A stretch of 64,000 nucleotides of DNA, from positions 1 to 64,000 of the forward strand of contig JACPHN010000012.1 in assembly GCA_016188575.1 (NCBI GenBank), written 5' to 3'. This stretch comes from Candidatus Schekmanbacteria bacterium. Its GTDB lineage: Bacteria > CSSED10-310 > JACPHN01. The translations under genes were made by a program, and so were the position numbers. Each line of letters starts with the position of its first letter. Position 1 is the first letter of the stretch. The notes below the pieces were generated by a model, which was not told the DNA's origin, searched no databases, and saw only the letters and a program-made list of their open reading frames with translations. Positions 18,322-28,187 of the stretch are shown piece by piece.

Positions 18322-18810
18322 ATGCAAGGCAAACTTCGTGATCATTCCGGCTTCTATTACTTGCGGCCGCAAGGAATCGGCGCAGGATACACGGAGTACT
18401 TTGCTCTGTTTCGCGATGGCACCTGGCTTCAGAGCACCGAGCATCCGTGCCACGAGCACAATGAGCCGATTGACGAGCTCGTGCTGGCGCGCCGTGGCCA
18501 GTGGAGTGTCACCGAGAACCGACTCGCGATGATCGAAACCGAGCGCGACGTGTACAGGGGGGGCCGCTTCGACTGCCAGGGATTCTGGTGCGAACCGGCT
18601 GAAGGTCAGCTCCTCACTCTTCGAGACGATCTCGTGGTGGCTGTCGAGGAGGACCGGCTCAGCATCAGCATTGGCTCGGCCGCCACCGCCGGCGCTCGCG
18701 TGGCAACGCTCTGGATCGAAGGCACGCTGTACTTCAACCTGGGTGCTGCAGAGGACTTCGTTGACCCACCGGCGCCCTGCGGGCTTGACATCCGTAGGCC
18801 GTTGGCCTGA
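18322..18810 (+). CDS. Hypothetical protein
   Basis: A 162-residue soluble-looking protein with no recognised family. It has an acidic, aromatic-rich N-terminal half (GAGYTEYFALFRDGTW, HPCHEHNEPIDELVL) and ordered beta-strand-like spacing afterwards. Codon use looks coding. It begins 48 bp after the LysM protein gene on the same strand. Function unknown. Confidence 0.55.
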   Translation: MQGKLRDHSGFYYLRPQGIGAGYTEYFALFRDGTWLQSTEHPCHEHNEPIDELVLARRGQWSVTENRLAMIETERDVYRGGRFDCQGFWCEPAEGQLLTLRDDLVVAVEEDRLSISIGSAATAGARVATLWIEGTLYFNLGAAEDFVDPPAPCGLDIRRPLA

Positions 18811-18923
18811 ATCTGAGCGCGATTTCGGGGCGAAATGTCGGCCTACGACAGGCTGGCCGAGCGGACCCACTTTTCGGACTGCCCCCGCCAACTGGCGGTC
18901 TTCCATTGTTGGAGCCACTATCG

Positions 18924-19403
18924 ATGAACGAAGCAGCCAAGAAAAAGGCCTTGCTCATGGTGCCCTACGGACTTCAGGTCCTCGGCGCCAAGAGCGGCGA
19001 GGCCATGAGCCTCTCCACGGTCAACTGGTGCACGCAATGCTCCTTCAAGCCGCCGCTCGTTGCGGTGGCGTTGAAAGTCGCGTCGCATACTCACGCTCTT
19101 GTCAAAGAGGGCGGCGCATTCTCGCTGAGCTTTCTCGGCACCGGGCAAAAAGATGTCGCATTTTCCTTCTTCAAGCATAGCCTGCCCGAAGGCAACACCA
19201 TGGCCGGACACGCTTTCACCCTTTCTCCGGTGACGGCCTCGCCGGTTCTGCAAAGCGCGCCCGCCTGGGTTGAATGCCGAGTCGTTGGCTTCTACGAGCA
19301 CGGCGATCATTCGCTCGTCGTGGGCGAGGTCGTGGAGGCGAGCGCCAACTTCGAGAGTGAGCCGCTTACCCTGAAAGAGGTTGGAGCAAAGTACGGCGGA
19401 TGA
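18924..19403 (+). CDS. Flavin reductase-like domain protein
   Basis: A 159-residue flavin reductase-like (DIM6/NTAB) protein, a split beta-barrel family that binds FMN. Typical features are the N-terminal VPYGLQVLGAKSG, SLSTVNWCTQCSFKPPLVAVAL (the 'NW.tq.S..PP.v.v' block) and the C-terminal VGEVVEAS. GGAG lies upstream of the ATG at 18924. Its stop overlaps the molybdopterin enzyme start (ATGA), so the two are coupled. It may reduce flavin for, or bind a cofactor of, the partner enzyme; that link is inference. Confidence 0.85.
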   Translation: MNEAAKKKALLMVPYGLQVLGAKSGEAMSLSTVNWCTQCSFKPPLVAVALKVASHTHALVKEGGAFSLSFLGTGQKDVAFSFFKHSLPEGNTMAGHAFTLSPVTASPVLQSAPAWVECRVVGFYEHGDHSLVVGEVVEASANFESEPLTLKEVGAKYGG

Positions 19404-21334
19404 GCACTGAAATTCGCACGACGACCTGCAACCGGGATTGCCCGGACGCATGCCACATCGAAGTCACGGTCGAGCATGGCCGCGCGGTGAAACTCGCGGG
19501 GAGCAAGCGACACCCCGTGACCAGCGGCTTCCTGTGTCTTCGCACCAACCGGTTCCTGGAGCGGCACGCATCCCCCGACCGGCTCACCGCGCCACTGCTG
19601 CGGAGGAACGGAGAGCTAGCTCCCGTGAGCTGGCAAGAGGCGCTCGACCATGCCGCAACAGAGCTTCTCCGGATCCGCGGAGAATCGGGTCCAGCAGCGA
19701 TTTTCCATTACCGCAGCGGCGGTTCGCTAGGCCTGTTGAAACATCTGTGCGACTATTTCTTCGAGCGCTTCGGGCCGGTAACGACCAAGTCAGGCGACAT
19801 CTGCAGCGGTGCTGCCGAGGCCGCTCAGGAGCTTGATTTCGGGGTCAGCGACAGCAGTGACATTTTTCAACTGCTGCGCGCACGTCAAGTCATCCTGTGG
19901 GGGAAGAACATTGTCACCTCGAGCCCCCACCTGGTACCAATCCTGCGTGAGGCACGGGGGCGCGGAGCGGAAGCCGTGCTCATCGACCCCGTGTGGAACA
20001 AGACCGCGCAGCTTTGCGACCGCTTCTTGCAAGTCCGTCCGGGTGGAGATCTCCCGCTCGCGATGGCGGTTGCCCACATCCTCTTCGATTCGGGCTGGGT
20101 TGACCCCGCAGCCGCGTCGTATTGTGGCAATTTGGAGCAATTTCGCGAGCTCGCGACCTCCAGAAGCGTGGGCTCCTGGTGCGCAAGCGCCGATCTCCCT
20201 GTGACGGACGCCGCCGACCTTGCCCGCCGTCTGGGCTGCGCGGGTCCCGCAACCATCCTCGTAGGCTGGGGCATGGGCCGCCGGGCAGACGGGGGCAGCA
20301 CCGTCCGGGCTCTGGATGCGCTCGCCGCGGTTTCGGGCAATCTCGGCATTCCCGGCGGCGGCGTGTCCTTCTATTACCGGCGCCGTGCCGCATTTGACCT
20401 GTCTTTTCTCGGCGGTGCCGCACGCGCTCCACGAACGGTTTTCGAGCCGCAGCTCGGGGCCCAGCTAGAGGCTCTTGACGACCCACCGATCCGCGCCGTT
20501 TGGGTGACCGCCGGCAATCCCGTGGCGATGCTCCCAGACTCGGCTCGCACCGACCGGGCGCTGCGCCAGCGGGAGCTTGTTGTTGTCGTCGACAGCTTTC
20601 TCACCGACACCGGCCGCGCCGCAACCCTGGTCCTTCCGACGACAACGATGCTCGAAGACGATGACATCGTTGGCGCCTATGGACACCATTGGCTCGGCGA
20701 GGTACGCCCCGCCTGCGACCGTCTGCAGGGAGTCCGCACCGACCTGGAAATCATGCAGGAGCTGGCGGCGCGCGTGGGGTTGGGAGCCGTGCTGGCGGGT
20801 TCAGCACGTGACTGGAAGCAGCGGCTCCTCGCCGTGGAGGGTGGGCAGCAACCCGTCTCTCTGGATCAGGTGTCGGCAGGGCCGATTCGCAACCCCCTGG
20901 CGCCCGACGTGCTCTTCGCGGATCGGCGCTTTCCGACGCCGAGTGGGCGAGTAAACCTCATGGCGGAGCTCCCGCCGCTTCCGGAGGTGCCGGCGCCCAG
21001 CACAGCCTTCCCGCTGCTGCTGTTGTCCATCTCCACCCCGCGTTCCCAGAGCTCGCAGCAGACTGATGCGTTGGCTGTGCCCGCGCCGGCCACCGTGCAT
21101 CCGGATAGCGCTTGCGGCTTGGGCGCCGGTTCGGTCTGCCGTCTCGTCTCCCCCATCGGCACCATGGAGGTAACCTTGGTCCTCGACCACCGCCAACGCA
21201 AAGATGTCGTCCTGCTGCCCAAAGGAGGACACTTCCATTCCGGGCACTGCGCCAACGCCCTGATCGGCGGGCGGCCAACCGATCTCGGTGGAGGTGGTGC
21301 CATTCACAGCGAGTATGTTCACATCGAGGCGTGA
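19400..21334 (+). CDS. Molybdopterin oxidoreductase with [4Fe-4S] cluster
   Basis: A 644-residue member of the DMSO reductase superfamily. The N-terminus has a CxxxCxxxC cluster motif (Cys10, Cys14, Cys18) and a fourth cysteine at 46, as in formate dehydrogenase-type subunits that carry one [4Fe-4S] cluster. Motifs of bis-MGD binding follow: GSLGLLKHLC, SGDICSGAA, ILWGKN, VLIDPVWNKTAQ, AGNPVAMLPD and a C-terminal molybdopterin dinucleotide-binding fold. No twin-arginine signal is visible, so it is cytoplasmic. It is coupled to the flavin reductase gene by a 4-bp overlap. No small electron-transfer subunit is nearby. Substrate unknown. Confidence 0.93.
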   Translation: MSTEIRTTTCNRDCPDACHIEVTVEHGRAVKLAGSKRHPVTSGFLCLRTNRFLERHASPDRLTAPLLRRNGELAPVSWQEALDHAATELLRIRGESGPAAIFHYRSGGSLGLLKHLCDYFFERFGPVTTKSGDICSGAAEAAQELDFGVSDSSDIFQLLRARQVILWGKNIVTSSPHLVPILREARGRGAEAVLIDPVWNKTAQLCDRFLQVRPGGDLPLAMAVAHILFDSGWVDPAAASYCGNLEQFRELATSRSVGSWCASADLPVTDAADLARRLGCAGPATILVGWGMGRRADGGSTVRALDALAAVSGNLGIPGGGVSFYYRRRAAFDLSFLGGAARAPRTVFEPQLGAQLEALDDPPIRAVWVTAGNPVAMLPDSARTDRALRQRELVVVVDSFLTDTGRAATLVLPTTTMLEDDDIVGAYGHHWLGEVRPACDRLQGVRTDLEIMQELAARVGLGAVLAGSARDWKQRLLAVEGGQQPVSLDQVSAGPIRNPLAPDVLFADRRFPTPSGRVNLMAELPPLPEVPAPSTAFPLLLLSISTPRSQSSQQTDALAVPAPATVHPDSACGLGAGSVCRLVSPIGTMEVTLVLDHRQRKDVVLLPKGGHFHSGHCANALIGGRPTDLGGGGAIHSEYVHIEA

Positions 21335-21391
21335 CCGACAGGTCGAAGCATTTCGTTCAGCCTGGCGGGGCTCTGATTCGGATGAGGAAGG

Positions 21392-22564
21392 ATGAGCGCC
21401 TGGATTCCGTTTCACAAACCGGATATCGGCGAAGAGGAAATAGGCGCTGTTGTCGATTGCCTGCGCAGTGGATGGCTGACGACGGGACCGAGAACGGCGG
21501 CGTTCGAAAACGACTTCGCGAGCTACCTCGGAGTACGCCGTGCCGTGGCGGTCAGCTCCTGCACGGCGGCGCTCCACCTTGGGCTGCTCGCGGCTGGCAT
21601 CGGTCCGGGTGACGAGGTGGTAACGACGCCGTTCACTTTTCCAGCGACTGTCAATGTCATTCTCCATGCCGGCGCCAAACCGGTCTTTGCGGACATCGAC
21701 CGTGAGACGCTGAATATCTCCGTTGCCGCCGCTGAGCAGTGCATCAGCCGCCGCACCAAGGCGCTAGTGCCAGTCCATTACGCGGGACGTGCATGCCCCA
21801 TCCGAGAGCTCCGAGCGCTCGCTGAGCACCACGGCCTGTATCTGCTACAGGATGCAGCCCATGCCATAGAGACCGCGGTGGAGGGACGATCCGTGGCGGG
21901 CTACGGACACGCCGCAGCCTACAGCTTCTACGCCACCAAGAACATCTCGACAGCCGAGGGCGGCATGTTGGCCAGCGACGACGAGGAGATCGCGAATCGC
22001 GTGCGATTGCTGCGCCTGCACGGCATCTCGCGCGACGCCTGGAAGCGATATCGAGAGCCCGGCCACGGTTTGTTCACCTGCGAGGCCGTGGGGTTCAAGT
22101 GCAATCTCACGGACGTTCAGTCCGCGCTCGGGCTCGCGCAATTGAAGCGCATCGACGAGCTATGGGAAAAACGCCGGCGACGGTCACAGGAATACGACCG
22201 CCTGCTGGGCAGCGCCTTGCCCGATGTCGCATGCGTTTGCCGTGTCGCCGAAGACTCGCGAGTCAGCCGCCACGCGCACCACCTGTACGTCGTCCTGTTG
22301 CCGCTCGAACAGCTCTTCGCCGACCGCGACACCATCATGCGCGCGATGGAAGAAGAGGGCATCGGCGTCAGCTTGCATTTCCAGCCGCTGCATGAAATGC
22401 CACTCTACGCAAAGCTCCTTGGAACGTGCGCCGATGACTGTCCGGCCGCGAGCTGGGCGGGGCAGCGCTGCCTCTCATTGCCACTGTACCCGGGCCTCGA
22501 GAGCAGCGACCAGAGCCGCATCGTTGATTCGCTCGTCCGAGTACTTGACCGATTCCGGAGATAG
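21392..22564 (+). CDS. DegT/DnrJ/EryC1/StrS sugar aminotransferase
   Basis: A 390-residue PLP-dependent aminotransferase of the type that installs amino groups on keto-sugar nucleotides for surface polysaccharide or glycan. The PLP lysine is Lys183 in YATKNIS; the aspartate of QDAAHA (about 154) and the SCTAALHLGL phosphate loop are present. GAGGAAGG precedes the ATG. It follows the molybdopterin enzyme by 57 bp but no sugar-nucleotide genes are adjacent, so its pathway is unclear. Confidence 0.93.
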   Translation: MSAWIPFHKPDIGEEEIGAVVDCLRSGWLTTGPRTAAFENDFASYLGVRRAVAVSSCTAALHLGLLAAGIGPGDEVVTTPFTFPATVNVILHAGAKPVFADIDRETLNISVAAAEQCISRRTKALVPVHYAGRACPIRELRALAEHHGLYLLQDAAHAIETAVEGRSVAGYGHAAAYSFYATKNISTAEGGMLASDDEEIANRVRLLRLHGISRDAWKRYREPGHGLFTCEAVGFKCNLTDVQSALGLAQLKRIDELWEKRRRRSQEYDRLLGSALPDVACVCRVAEDSRVSRHAHHLYVVLLPLEQLFADRDTIMRAMEEEGIGVSLHFQPLHEMPLYAKLLGTCADDCPAASWAGQRCLSLPLYPGLESSDQSRIVDSLVRVLDRFRR

Positions 22565-22582
22565 CCCGATAGTACATCCATC

Positions 22583-22879
22583 ATGGCGAACACGTGGAAT
22601 GAAATCGTCGTTGTCTGTCCGGGGCACATGGGCTTTGCCCAGATGCACGCCGCCAACGCCATTGTTTCGCACGCGCTTGGCGAAAGCGTCTCCTTGCGCT
22701 TTTCCATGACCGAGCAGGGGGTGTTCGTGGGCTCGCACGTCAGCAGCTCGCCGCTCCAGGGCATCGAGACGATTCAGGAGGCACTGGAGACGGTCGCAAC
22801 AGCCGGCGGGCAACTCCCTCTCTTGCTGCTGCTCCTCCATGACGGTGCACTTCGCTACCAGTTGTCTGGAACTTTCTAA
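22583..22879 (+). CDS. Small protein, possibly HPr-like fold
   Basis: A 98-residue protein 18 bp after the aminotransferase gene. It begins IVVVCPGHMGFAQMHAANAI, which by spacing resembles HPr/phosphocarrier domains, where a histidine would follow 'GLHARP'; here the region reads MGFAQMHAA. There is also a run of leucines (QLPLLLLLLHDG). No confident family call. It converges on the NtrY gene end. Confidence 0.5.
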   Translation: MANTWNEIVVVCPGHMGFAQMHAANAIVSHALGESVSLRFSMTEQGVFVGSHVSSSPLQGIETIQEALETVATAGGQLPLLLLLLHDGALRYQLSGTF

Positions 22880-22937
22880 GGCACCGCTGGCGCCTGGCGC
22901 AGACGCCTCGTTGAAAGCGTGGCAATCGCGGAGAGCG

Positions 22938-24881
22938 CTACCTTGAAGGCGCCGTCACGCCGCCCACTGCCGGAGGAGCATCAGGTTGCGCCGGTAGGCG
23001 TACCGTAAGGACCGCCCCACCGGCTTGTCGGTTAGCCGCCCGTATCGAGCCTCGGTGGTCGGAGATGATGCGATGCGCGATCGCCAGGCCGAGGCCGGTG
23101 CCGCCTGCTTTCGTGGTGAAATACGGCGTAAAGACCTTTTCGAGCGCATCGCTCGAGATTCCGGTCCCGGTGTCCTCGACGGATACCTCGACGCCGGCGA
23201 ATCCAGCGCCGTCTCCGGCCGCGTCCGGTGTTGCCTGCGGCGCAGATAGCGCCGACGTGCTGATCGTTAGCACGCCGCCATTCGGCATGGCATCCACAGC
23301 GTTGGCGATGAGATTGATGAACACCTGTGACAGCAGCTCGGGATCCGCGGCGATTGGCGCCGGCGCCGATAGACGTGACGTAATCTCGATGCTCTCGGGA
23401 AGTCCTGAGTACAGCCCCATGCTTCGCTGCACTACGTCGTCCACCGAGCACGGCTGAAAGCTGGGAGATGGCAGCCGCGCAAACTGCGAGAACTCGTTGA
23501 CGATGCGCTTCAGTCTGTCCACTTCCTCGAGAATCGTTTCCGTGCTTTCGGTAAAAATCTCGGCGAAATCCGGGTGAGAGCGCGTGTACGCCTTTTGCAT
23601 GCTCTGGATGGAGAGCTGGATGGGGAACAATGGGTTCTTGATTTCGTGAGCAATGCGCTGTGCGATTTCCCGCCAGGCGGCTACCCGCTCCGCTTGCTTC
23701 AGCCGCTGCTCCGCGGACGACAGGTCGCGAGTCATGCTGTTGAAGGCGCGCATGAGCTCGCCGATCTCGTCACGGCGTGCTGTTGGCAGGGCGAGCTCGC
23801 GATCTCCCCTCGCTACGAGCGCAGCGGCCTCGCGTAAACTCGCCAGCGGTGCCGTCAGGCGCCGGGCGAGCAGCAGAGCAGTCCCGGCGGCCATCGGTAC
23901 GCCGAGTGCAGCAATGACCCAAAAGGCTCGCTGCAACTGCCCGAGCATCTGGCCGAGCTCGCTGTTGGAGAACACGACGACCAGCCCGAATCCGGGGCTC
24001 TCGGCCACCGGCACGCTGCCCGTGGTGGTGGCTTCCGGACCAGCTCTGCCCAGCGGTACTCTGCGCGCCGCGAGGCCGGGTCCCGCAAGCGAGACGCGTC
24101 CCGTGGTGACTGAGTCCGGTGTGCGCGCCTCGAAAAGGCGCTCGGAATCGCGAGCGATTGCGAGCAACGACGCGCTGGAACCGCTCTGCCCGCCGGCTTG
24201 CGCGGTCGCCGGAAGCTCCACCGCTCCGGTCGAGGCCAGCCAGACCCGCGGCCCCATGCGGATCAGGATTTGAACGTTGAAGATCTCCTCAAGGCGCTGC
24301 AGTTCCTTCTCGTCGTACCAGGCACCGCCGGCGAGGAAGAAGGCCACGCTTCCAGAGCGCACCTCGTGGACCGCCTGCAGCGTCGGGCGCTCCACGCCGC
24401 CGGGACGTCCTTCCACGCGCAGCGAAACCTTGCCGGGCTGCTTCACCTGCCGCCGGTCGTCCGCGTCCACGTACCCGAATCTGGCCGGCCAATGTGCGCT
24501 GGACAGGAGCTGCCCGTTCTCGTCGACGATGTCGAGGACCTGCAAGTCGAGTCCTTGCGCGAGCCTGCCCGCAAGTCCAAAGGCCGCGCCTGGGTCCGGG
24601 CGACCCTGCTGGGCAGCCAGCAGCAAGCGGCGCATCTCGTCGCGCTCCGCAGCCGCGGCGACGCGCCGCTCGATCAGCGCAGCCTCCTCTTCGAAGGTGC
24701 GGCGAATCAGGCGCACCGTACGTTCCATTCGCAAGAGCGCAACATCGTCGAACTGGCGGGAGACCAGGTGGGCCCCGAGCAAGGCGAAGCCCAGGATCGC
24801 AACCACGACCACCACCGCAAACGCCATGCCCATCTTGGCGCCGAGCGAGCCGATCAAGATCCGGGCGAGGGACGCTCTCAC
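22938..24881 (-). CDS. NtrY-like transmembrane sensor histidine kinase
   Basis: A 647-residue membrane kinase. An N-terminal helix (about 17-40), a periplasmic region of about 250 residues, a second helix (AFWVIAALGVPMAAGTALLL), then HAMP and a HisKA domain with phosphoacceptor His412 in HEIKNPLFPI, and HATPase boxes NLIANAVDAM, DTGTGI and GGTGLGLAI. The HEIKNPLxPI box marks the NtrY/AtoS-type subfamily. The GTG at 24881 overlaps the solute-binding protein stop (GTGA), so it is coupled to that gene and probably responds to the same ligand. No response regulator gene is adjacent in the window. Confidence 0.93.
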   Translation of the reverse strand: MRASLARILIGSLGAKMGMAFAVVVVVAILGFALLGAHLVSRQFDDVALLRMERTVRLIRRTFEEEAALIERRVAAAAERDEMRRLLLAAQQGRPDPGAAFGLAGRLAQGLDLQVLDIVDENGQLLSSAHWPARFGYVDADDRRQVKQPGKVSLRVEGRPGGVERPTLQAVHEVRSGSVAFFLAGGAWYDEKELQRLEEIFNVQILIRMGPRVWLASTGAVELPATAQAGGQSGSSASLLAIARDSERLFEARTPDSVTTGRVSLAGPGLAARRVPLGRAGPEATTTGSVPVAESPGFGLVVVFSNSELGQMLGQLQRAFWVIAALGVPMAAGTALLLARRLTAPLASLREAAALVARGDRELALPTARRDEIGELMRAFNSMTRDLSSAEQRLKQAERVAAWREIAQRIAHEIKNPLFPIQLSIQSMQKAYTRSHPDFAEIFTESTETILEEVDRLKRIVNEFSQFARLPSPSFQPCSVDDVVQRSMGLYSGLPESIEITSRLSAPAPIAADPELLSQVFINLIANAVDAMPNGGVLTISTSALSAPQATPDAAGDGAGFAGVEVSVEDTGTGISSDALEKVFTPYFTTKAGGTGLGLAIAHRIISDHRGSIRAANRQAGGAVLTVRLPAQPDAPPAVGGVTAPSR

Positions 24882-26482
24882 GGACCTCGACGCTCCTTTC
24901 GCACGGGTTCCCGTTGGAGCCAGGCATTTTCGAGCAGCGGCACCTGTTCCACCGGGTCGAGCGCAACACCGATAAGCTCTTTGGCCATTGCATAGGCTGT
25001 GACAGGATGGTACAGCGGGACCAACAGTGCCTCGTCTTGGAGCTGCACGTCCAGGCGCAGGATCGCCAACGCGGCCCCAGCCTGGTCTGTCGCGTGCGGC
25101 CAGTCTGCCCACGCAGGCGGGCGCCCAGCGGCCGCACCCCGACTCCTGTAATCGCCTGCCATCTTCAATGCCAACAGCGCTAGCTCGGGCTCCAGGGTAG
25201 GAGGAACCCACTCTTCGATTGCCAGTCCTGGAGGCGGCGACTGCTCGTCAGCGCCGCCCCGCGCCCGCCCCAGGCTGGGTATTCCGGCCTGCAAGAGGTT
25301 CACCGCGACGCGATCCACAACCGACTGTGGGACGGAAAAATCGGGCGAAAAGAAGATCGACAACGGAGGCATGCGGGCGGCAGTGCGCGGAAGTGGGGTT
25401 TTCTCGCCGGGGTTGGCGGAGTCGTGCGGCGGCTCCGGAAGGGGCAGGATGGACGGCGGCAGCAGCGTCGATGCCACCACGCCCTGCCCCCCGAGCAGCA
25501 CATCTACCAAGGACCTACGGTCCAGGATTCCCCGTAGCTCCACGGCGCGGCCTGCGTCGATCGGCGCCCCGGAGCCCGGTCGCAATGCCAGGACAACGGT
25601 TGTTGCGGCCGTGCTCGTTAGCACCCCCAGCCGGGCCGCGGCGCTCTCCGCTGCAAGCTGCACGGGATCTGCGCGGGCAACATCCAGATCGCCGAGACCG
25701 ACCCGAAGTACGTGGTCTCGCGCCGCCGTGATCACATATTCGACGCCATCCAAATACGGTCGCCCGCGCGCGTGGCGCACGAAGGGTATGAGCGTGGTGC
25801 CGTCAGCGCCGAGCACAAACGGCCCGGAGGTCGCGATGACCGGTGCAGGCCCACTGTCACGTCCGCCGCGCCGAACAATCGCCATCCAGGGCAGCGCCAG
25901 TCGCCAGATGAACGACGGATCGTCGCGGTCGAGCGTCACGGAAATCCCCGGAGCGCTCGTTACCGCGATGCCGGCCAGATGGGGCGAAGACCCAGAAGCG
26001 AATTCTGCGAAACCGGCGACCGGATCGAGCGTCCACGCGTAACTCGGGTGGCGCGCCACCGCTTCAAGGCTGGCGCGCACGTCATCCGGCAAAAGCGGCG
26101 ACCCATCGGAGAAGCGAAGGCGCGCATCGAGCACCAAGTCAATGCGGCGACCTGACACTTTCACATCCGATGCCAGATCCGGTTCAACTCGCCCATCTCG
26201 AATGCGCACGAGATGCCCGTGGATTTGCCGAGCAACCACGCGCTCGTCGGCGGCGAATGGCCAGCCCAGCGGCTCCAGCACCGCCTGGCTCGGTCGCTCG
26301 CTGACCGCGACCCTGATAATGCCTCCATAGGCGGCACCCACACGAGCGGTTGCCTCCTGGGCGAATTCGCCCAGGAGCAACGCCCCGCCCAGCAGCACCC
26401 GCAGCGCGACTCCGCTTGGTTTGGCGACGCCCCTCAGGCGCACGCGGTACCGTTCCGGCATGGCAGTGCGCCCGTTCGACAT
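24878..26482 (-). CDS. Family 5 extracellular solute-binding protein
   Basis: A 534-residue periplasmic binding protein of the peptide/nickel-type family 5 (SBP_bac_5). A hydrophobic export segment (VLLGGALLLGEFAQEATA) precedes domains with the family signature region LRFSDGSPLLPDDV. No lipobox cysteine is seen. There is no cognate permease or ATPase in the cluster; instead the gene is coupled to a histidine kinase, which suggests a ligand-sensing role. It begins 8 bp after the CtpA-type protease stop. An ATG at 26461 is an alternative start. Confidence 0.85.
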   Translation of the reverse strand: MSNGRTAMPERYRVRLRGVAKPSGVALRVLLGGALLLGEFAQEATARVGAAYGGIIRVAVSERPSQAVLEPLGWPFAADERVVARQIHGHLVRIRDGRVEPDLASDVKVSGRRIDLVLDARLRFSDGSPLLPDDVRASLEAVARHPSYAWTLDPVAGFAEFASGSSPHLAGIAVTSAPGISVTLDRDDPSFIWRLALPWMAIVRRGGRDSGPAPVIATSGPFVLGADGTTLIPFVRHARGRPYLDGVEYVITAARDHVLRVGLGDLDVARADPVQLAAESAAARLGVLTSTAATTVVLALRPGSGAPIDAGRAVELRGILDRRSLVDVLLGGQGVVASTLLPPSILPLPEPPHDSANPGEKTPLPRTAARMPPLSIFFSPDFSVPQSVVDRVAVNLLQAGIPSLGRARGGADEQSPPPGLAIEEWVPPTLEPELALLALKMAGDYRSRGAAAGRPPAWADWPHATDQAGAALAILRLDVQLQDEALLVPLYHPVTAYAMAKELIGVALDPVEQVPLLENAWLQREPVRKERRGP

Positions 26483-26490
26483 GTCGATCG

Positions 26491-28056
26491 TCAGGATTTC
26501 GCCTTGGCGCGAATCGTGCCCTTGCTCAATTCGAGCAGGGCTTGCGCCTCGGGAAAAGCTGCCAAGGCCCGTACTACCTGGTTCTGCGACTCGACCTGCA
26601 CTTTGAAGCCGGCCTCGGGACCCCAGAGAACCGTCGCGATCTCGCGCTTCAGCGCGCGGCGAATCCCGTCCTTGTCCTTTTCCGACAGCACCGCGGGTAG
26701 CGCGCTACCCGCCGACCTCATGTGCTCGGCAAACCCCTGGAATATCTGCTCGGTGACCGCGAAATCCTCCTTCAGCTTCGAGCGATCTTCCGCGGACGTC
26801 CACTGCACCGCGAACTTGAAGAACACCTGATCAGCCTCGAGTTTCTCGGTCACAGGAGTGAGCGTGCTTTCGAATTCGACCTCGATGTCCGGGTGAATGC
26901 CCCCACCGCCCTTGACTTGGCGGCCGGCGTTTGAATAGAAAATCTCCTCCGCCGGTGTCGCCTCGCCCGCGGCCGCCTGCCGATAGCGCGCGTGGTACGG
27001 CCTCTGGATCGACCTCCCGGAGGGCGTGTAATATTGTGCCGTTGTCACCTGGAGCGCTCCTTCGCGAACCGGGTAGAGACGCTGCACGAGTCCCTTGCCA
27101 AAGGTGTCGGTGCCAACGACGAGGCCGCGATCCCAGTCCTGGACTGCGCCAGCCACGATTTCCGACGCCGAGGCGGTGCCGCCATTGGTCAAAATCACCA
27201 GCGGGACATCGGTGCGCAAGCGGGACTCTGATGCTTTGGACGCCTTGAACTCCAAGTCGCTTCCCGGGATCCTGCCCCGGGTGTACACGATGAGTCGCCC
27301 TTCGGGAAGTAGCAGATCCGAGACCTCTACTGCGGCGTTGAGCAAGCCCCCGGGATTGCCGCGAAAGTCCAGCAGCAGATGCTTCATGCCCTTCTTGGCC
27401 AGCGCCTCCACTGCTTCGCGGAGCTCTTTTGCCGTGGTCGAGGAAAAATTCGTGACGCGCACGTAGCCAGTGCCGCTGCGGATCATGAACGCATACGGGA
27501 CGCTCTTCAGGGGAATGGTGTCGCGCACCAGCGTGATGTCTTTGGCTTCAGCCCAGCCGATCCGCAGGATGGAGATGGTAACAGAAGTGCCTTCTTGGCC
27601 GCGAAGCTTGTTGATGACGTCCGACGAGCTCATCCCGTCGGTCGGAGCACCGTTGATCTTGACGATGCGATCCCCCGAGCGAATCCCGGCGGCATGCGCA
27701 GGCGTCCCTTCGATCGGCGAGATGACGGTGGGATAGCCGTCGCGAATGTCGAAGGAGACGCCGATTCCGCCGAAGGCGCCGGTCTGCTCCGCGGTCATAC
27801 GTGAATAGGTGTCGGCATCGAGGTAGTGCGTGTGAGGGTCGAGCATCCGCAGCATCCCGTAGATCGACCCCTCGACGAGGTCCTTTCGAGACTTGTCGTG
27901 AAACGCTTGCCGCTCGACGATGGCGAAGACTTCGGAAAACGCTCTCACGTTCGGTGACGCGGCCTGAGATCCATAGACCCGATGAGCCAGGCTCGTCACG
28001 AACAGCGAGGCAAGACCGAGAGCGAGAAGGGTTACGGCGATTGCTGATTTTCTCAT
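26491..28056 (-). CDS. ctpA: C-terminal processing protease (S41, CtpA-type)
   Basis: A 521-residue periplasmic, membrane-anchored S41 protease. An N-terminal helix (3-25) is followed by a tail-processing N-domain, a PDZ domain (GGIGVSFDIRDGYPTV...GDRIVKING), then the peptidase core with the serine in GTASASEI (about 296-298) and the lysine in TFGKGLVQ (about 321), the Ser-Lys dyad. A long C-terminal domain follows. Such enzymes trim C-termini of periplasmic and outer-membrane proteins. The ATG at 28056 is chosen because the upstream extension is arginine-rich with no signal character. Confidence 0.93.
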   Translation of the reverse strand: MRKSAIAVTLLALGLASLFVTSLAHRVYGSQAASPNVRAFSEVFAIVERQAFHDKSRKDLVEGSIYGMLRMLDPHTHYLDADTYSRMTAEQTGAFGGIGVSFDIRDGYPTVISPIEGTPAHAAGIRSGDRIVKINGAPTDGMSSSDVINKLRGQEGTSVTISILRIGWAEAKDITLVRDTIPLKSVPYAFMIRSGTGYVRVTNFSSTTAKELREAVEALAKKGMKHLLLDFRGNPGGLLNAAVEVSDLLLPEGRLIVYTRGRIPGSDLEFKASKASESRLRTDVPLVILTNGGTASASEIVAGAVQDWDRGLVVGTDTFGKGLVQRLYPVREGALQVTTAQYYTPSGRSIQRPYHARYRQAAAGEATPAEEIFYSNAGRQVKGGGGIHPDIEVEFESTLTPVTEKLEADQVFFKFAVQWTSAEDRSKLKEDFAVTEQIFQGFAEHMRSAGSALPAVLSEKDKDGIRRALKREIATVLWGPEAGFKVQVESQNQVVRALAAFPEAQALLELSKGTIRAKAKS

Positions 28057-28187
28057 GGGATGCGGCCGATCTGGGTTGCGAGCCGGCGAACCGCGGCGGC
28101 TCGCGCGATGCCTGTCATCTTCAACAATACCACGCCTGCGTGCCGCTGACAAGCATGACCCGTGCATGTCGTCGGCCATCGCCGGCT

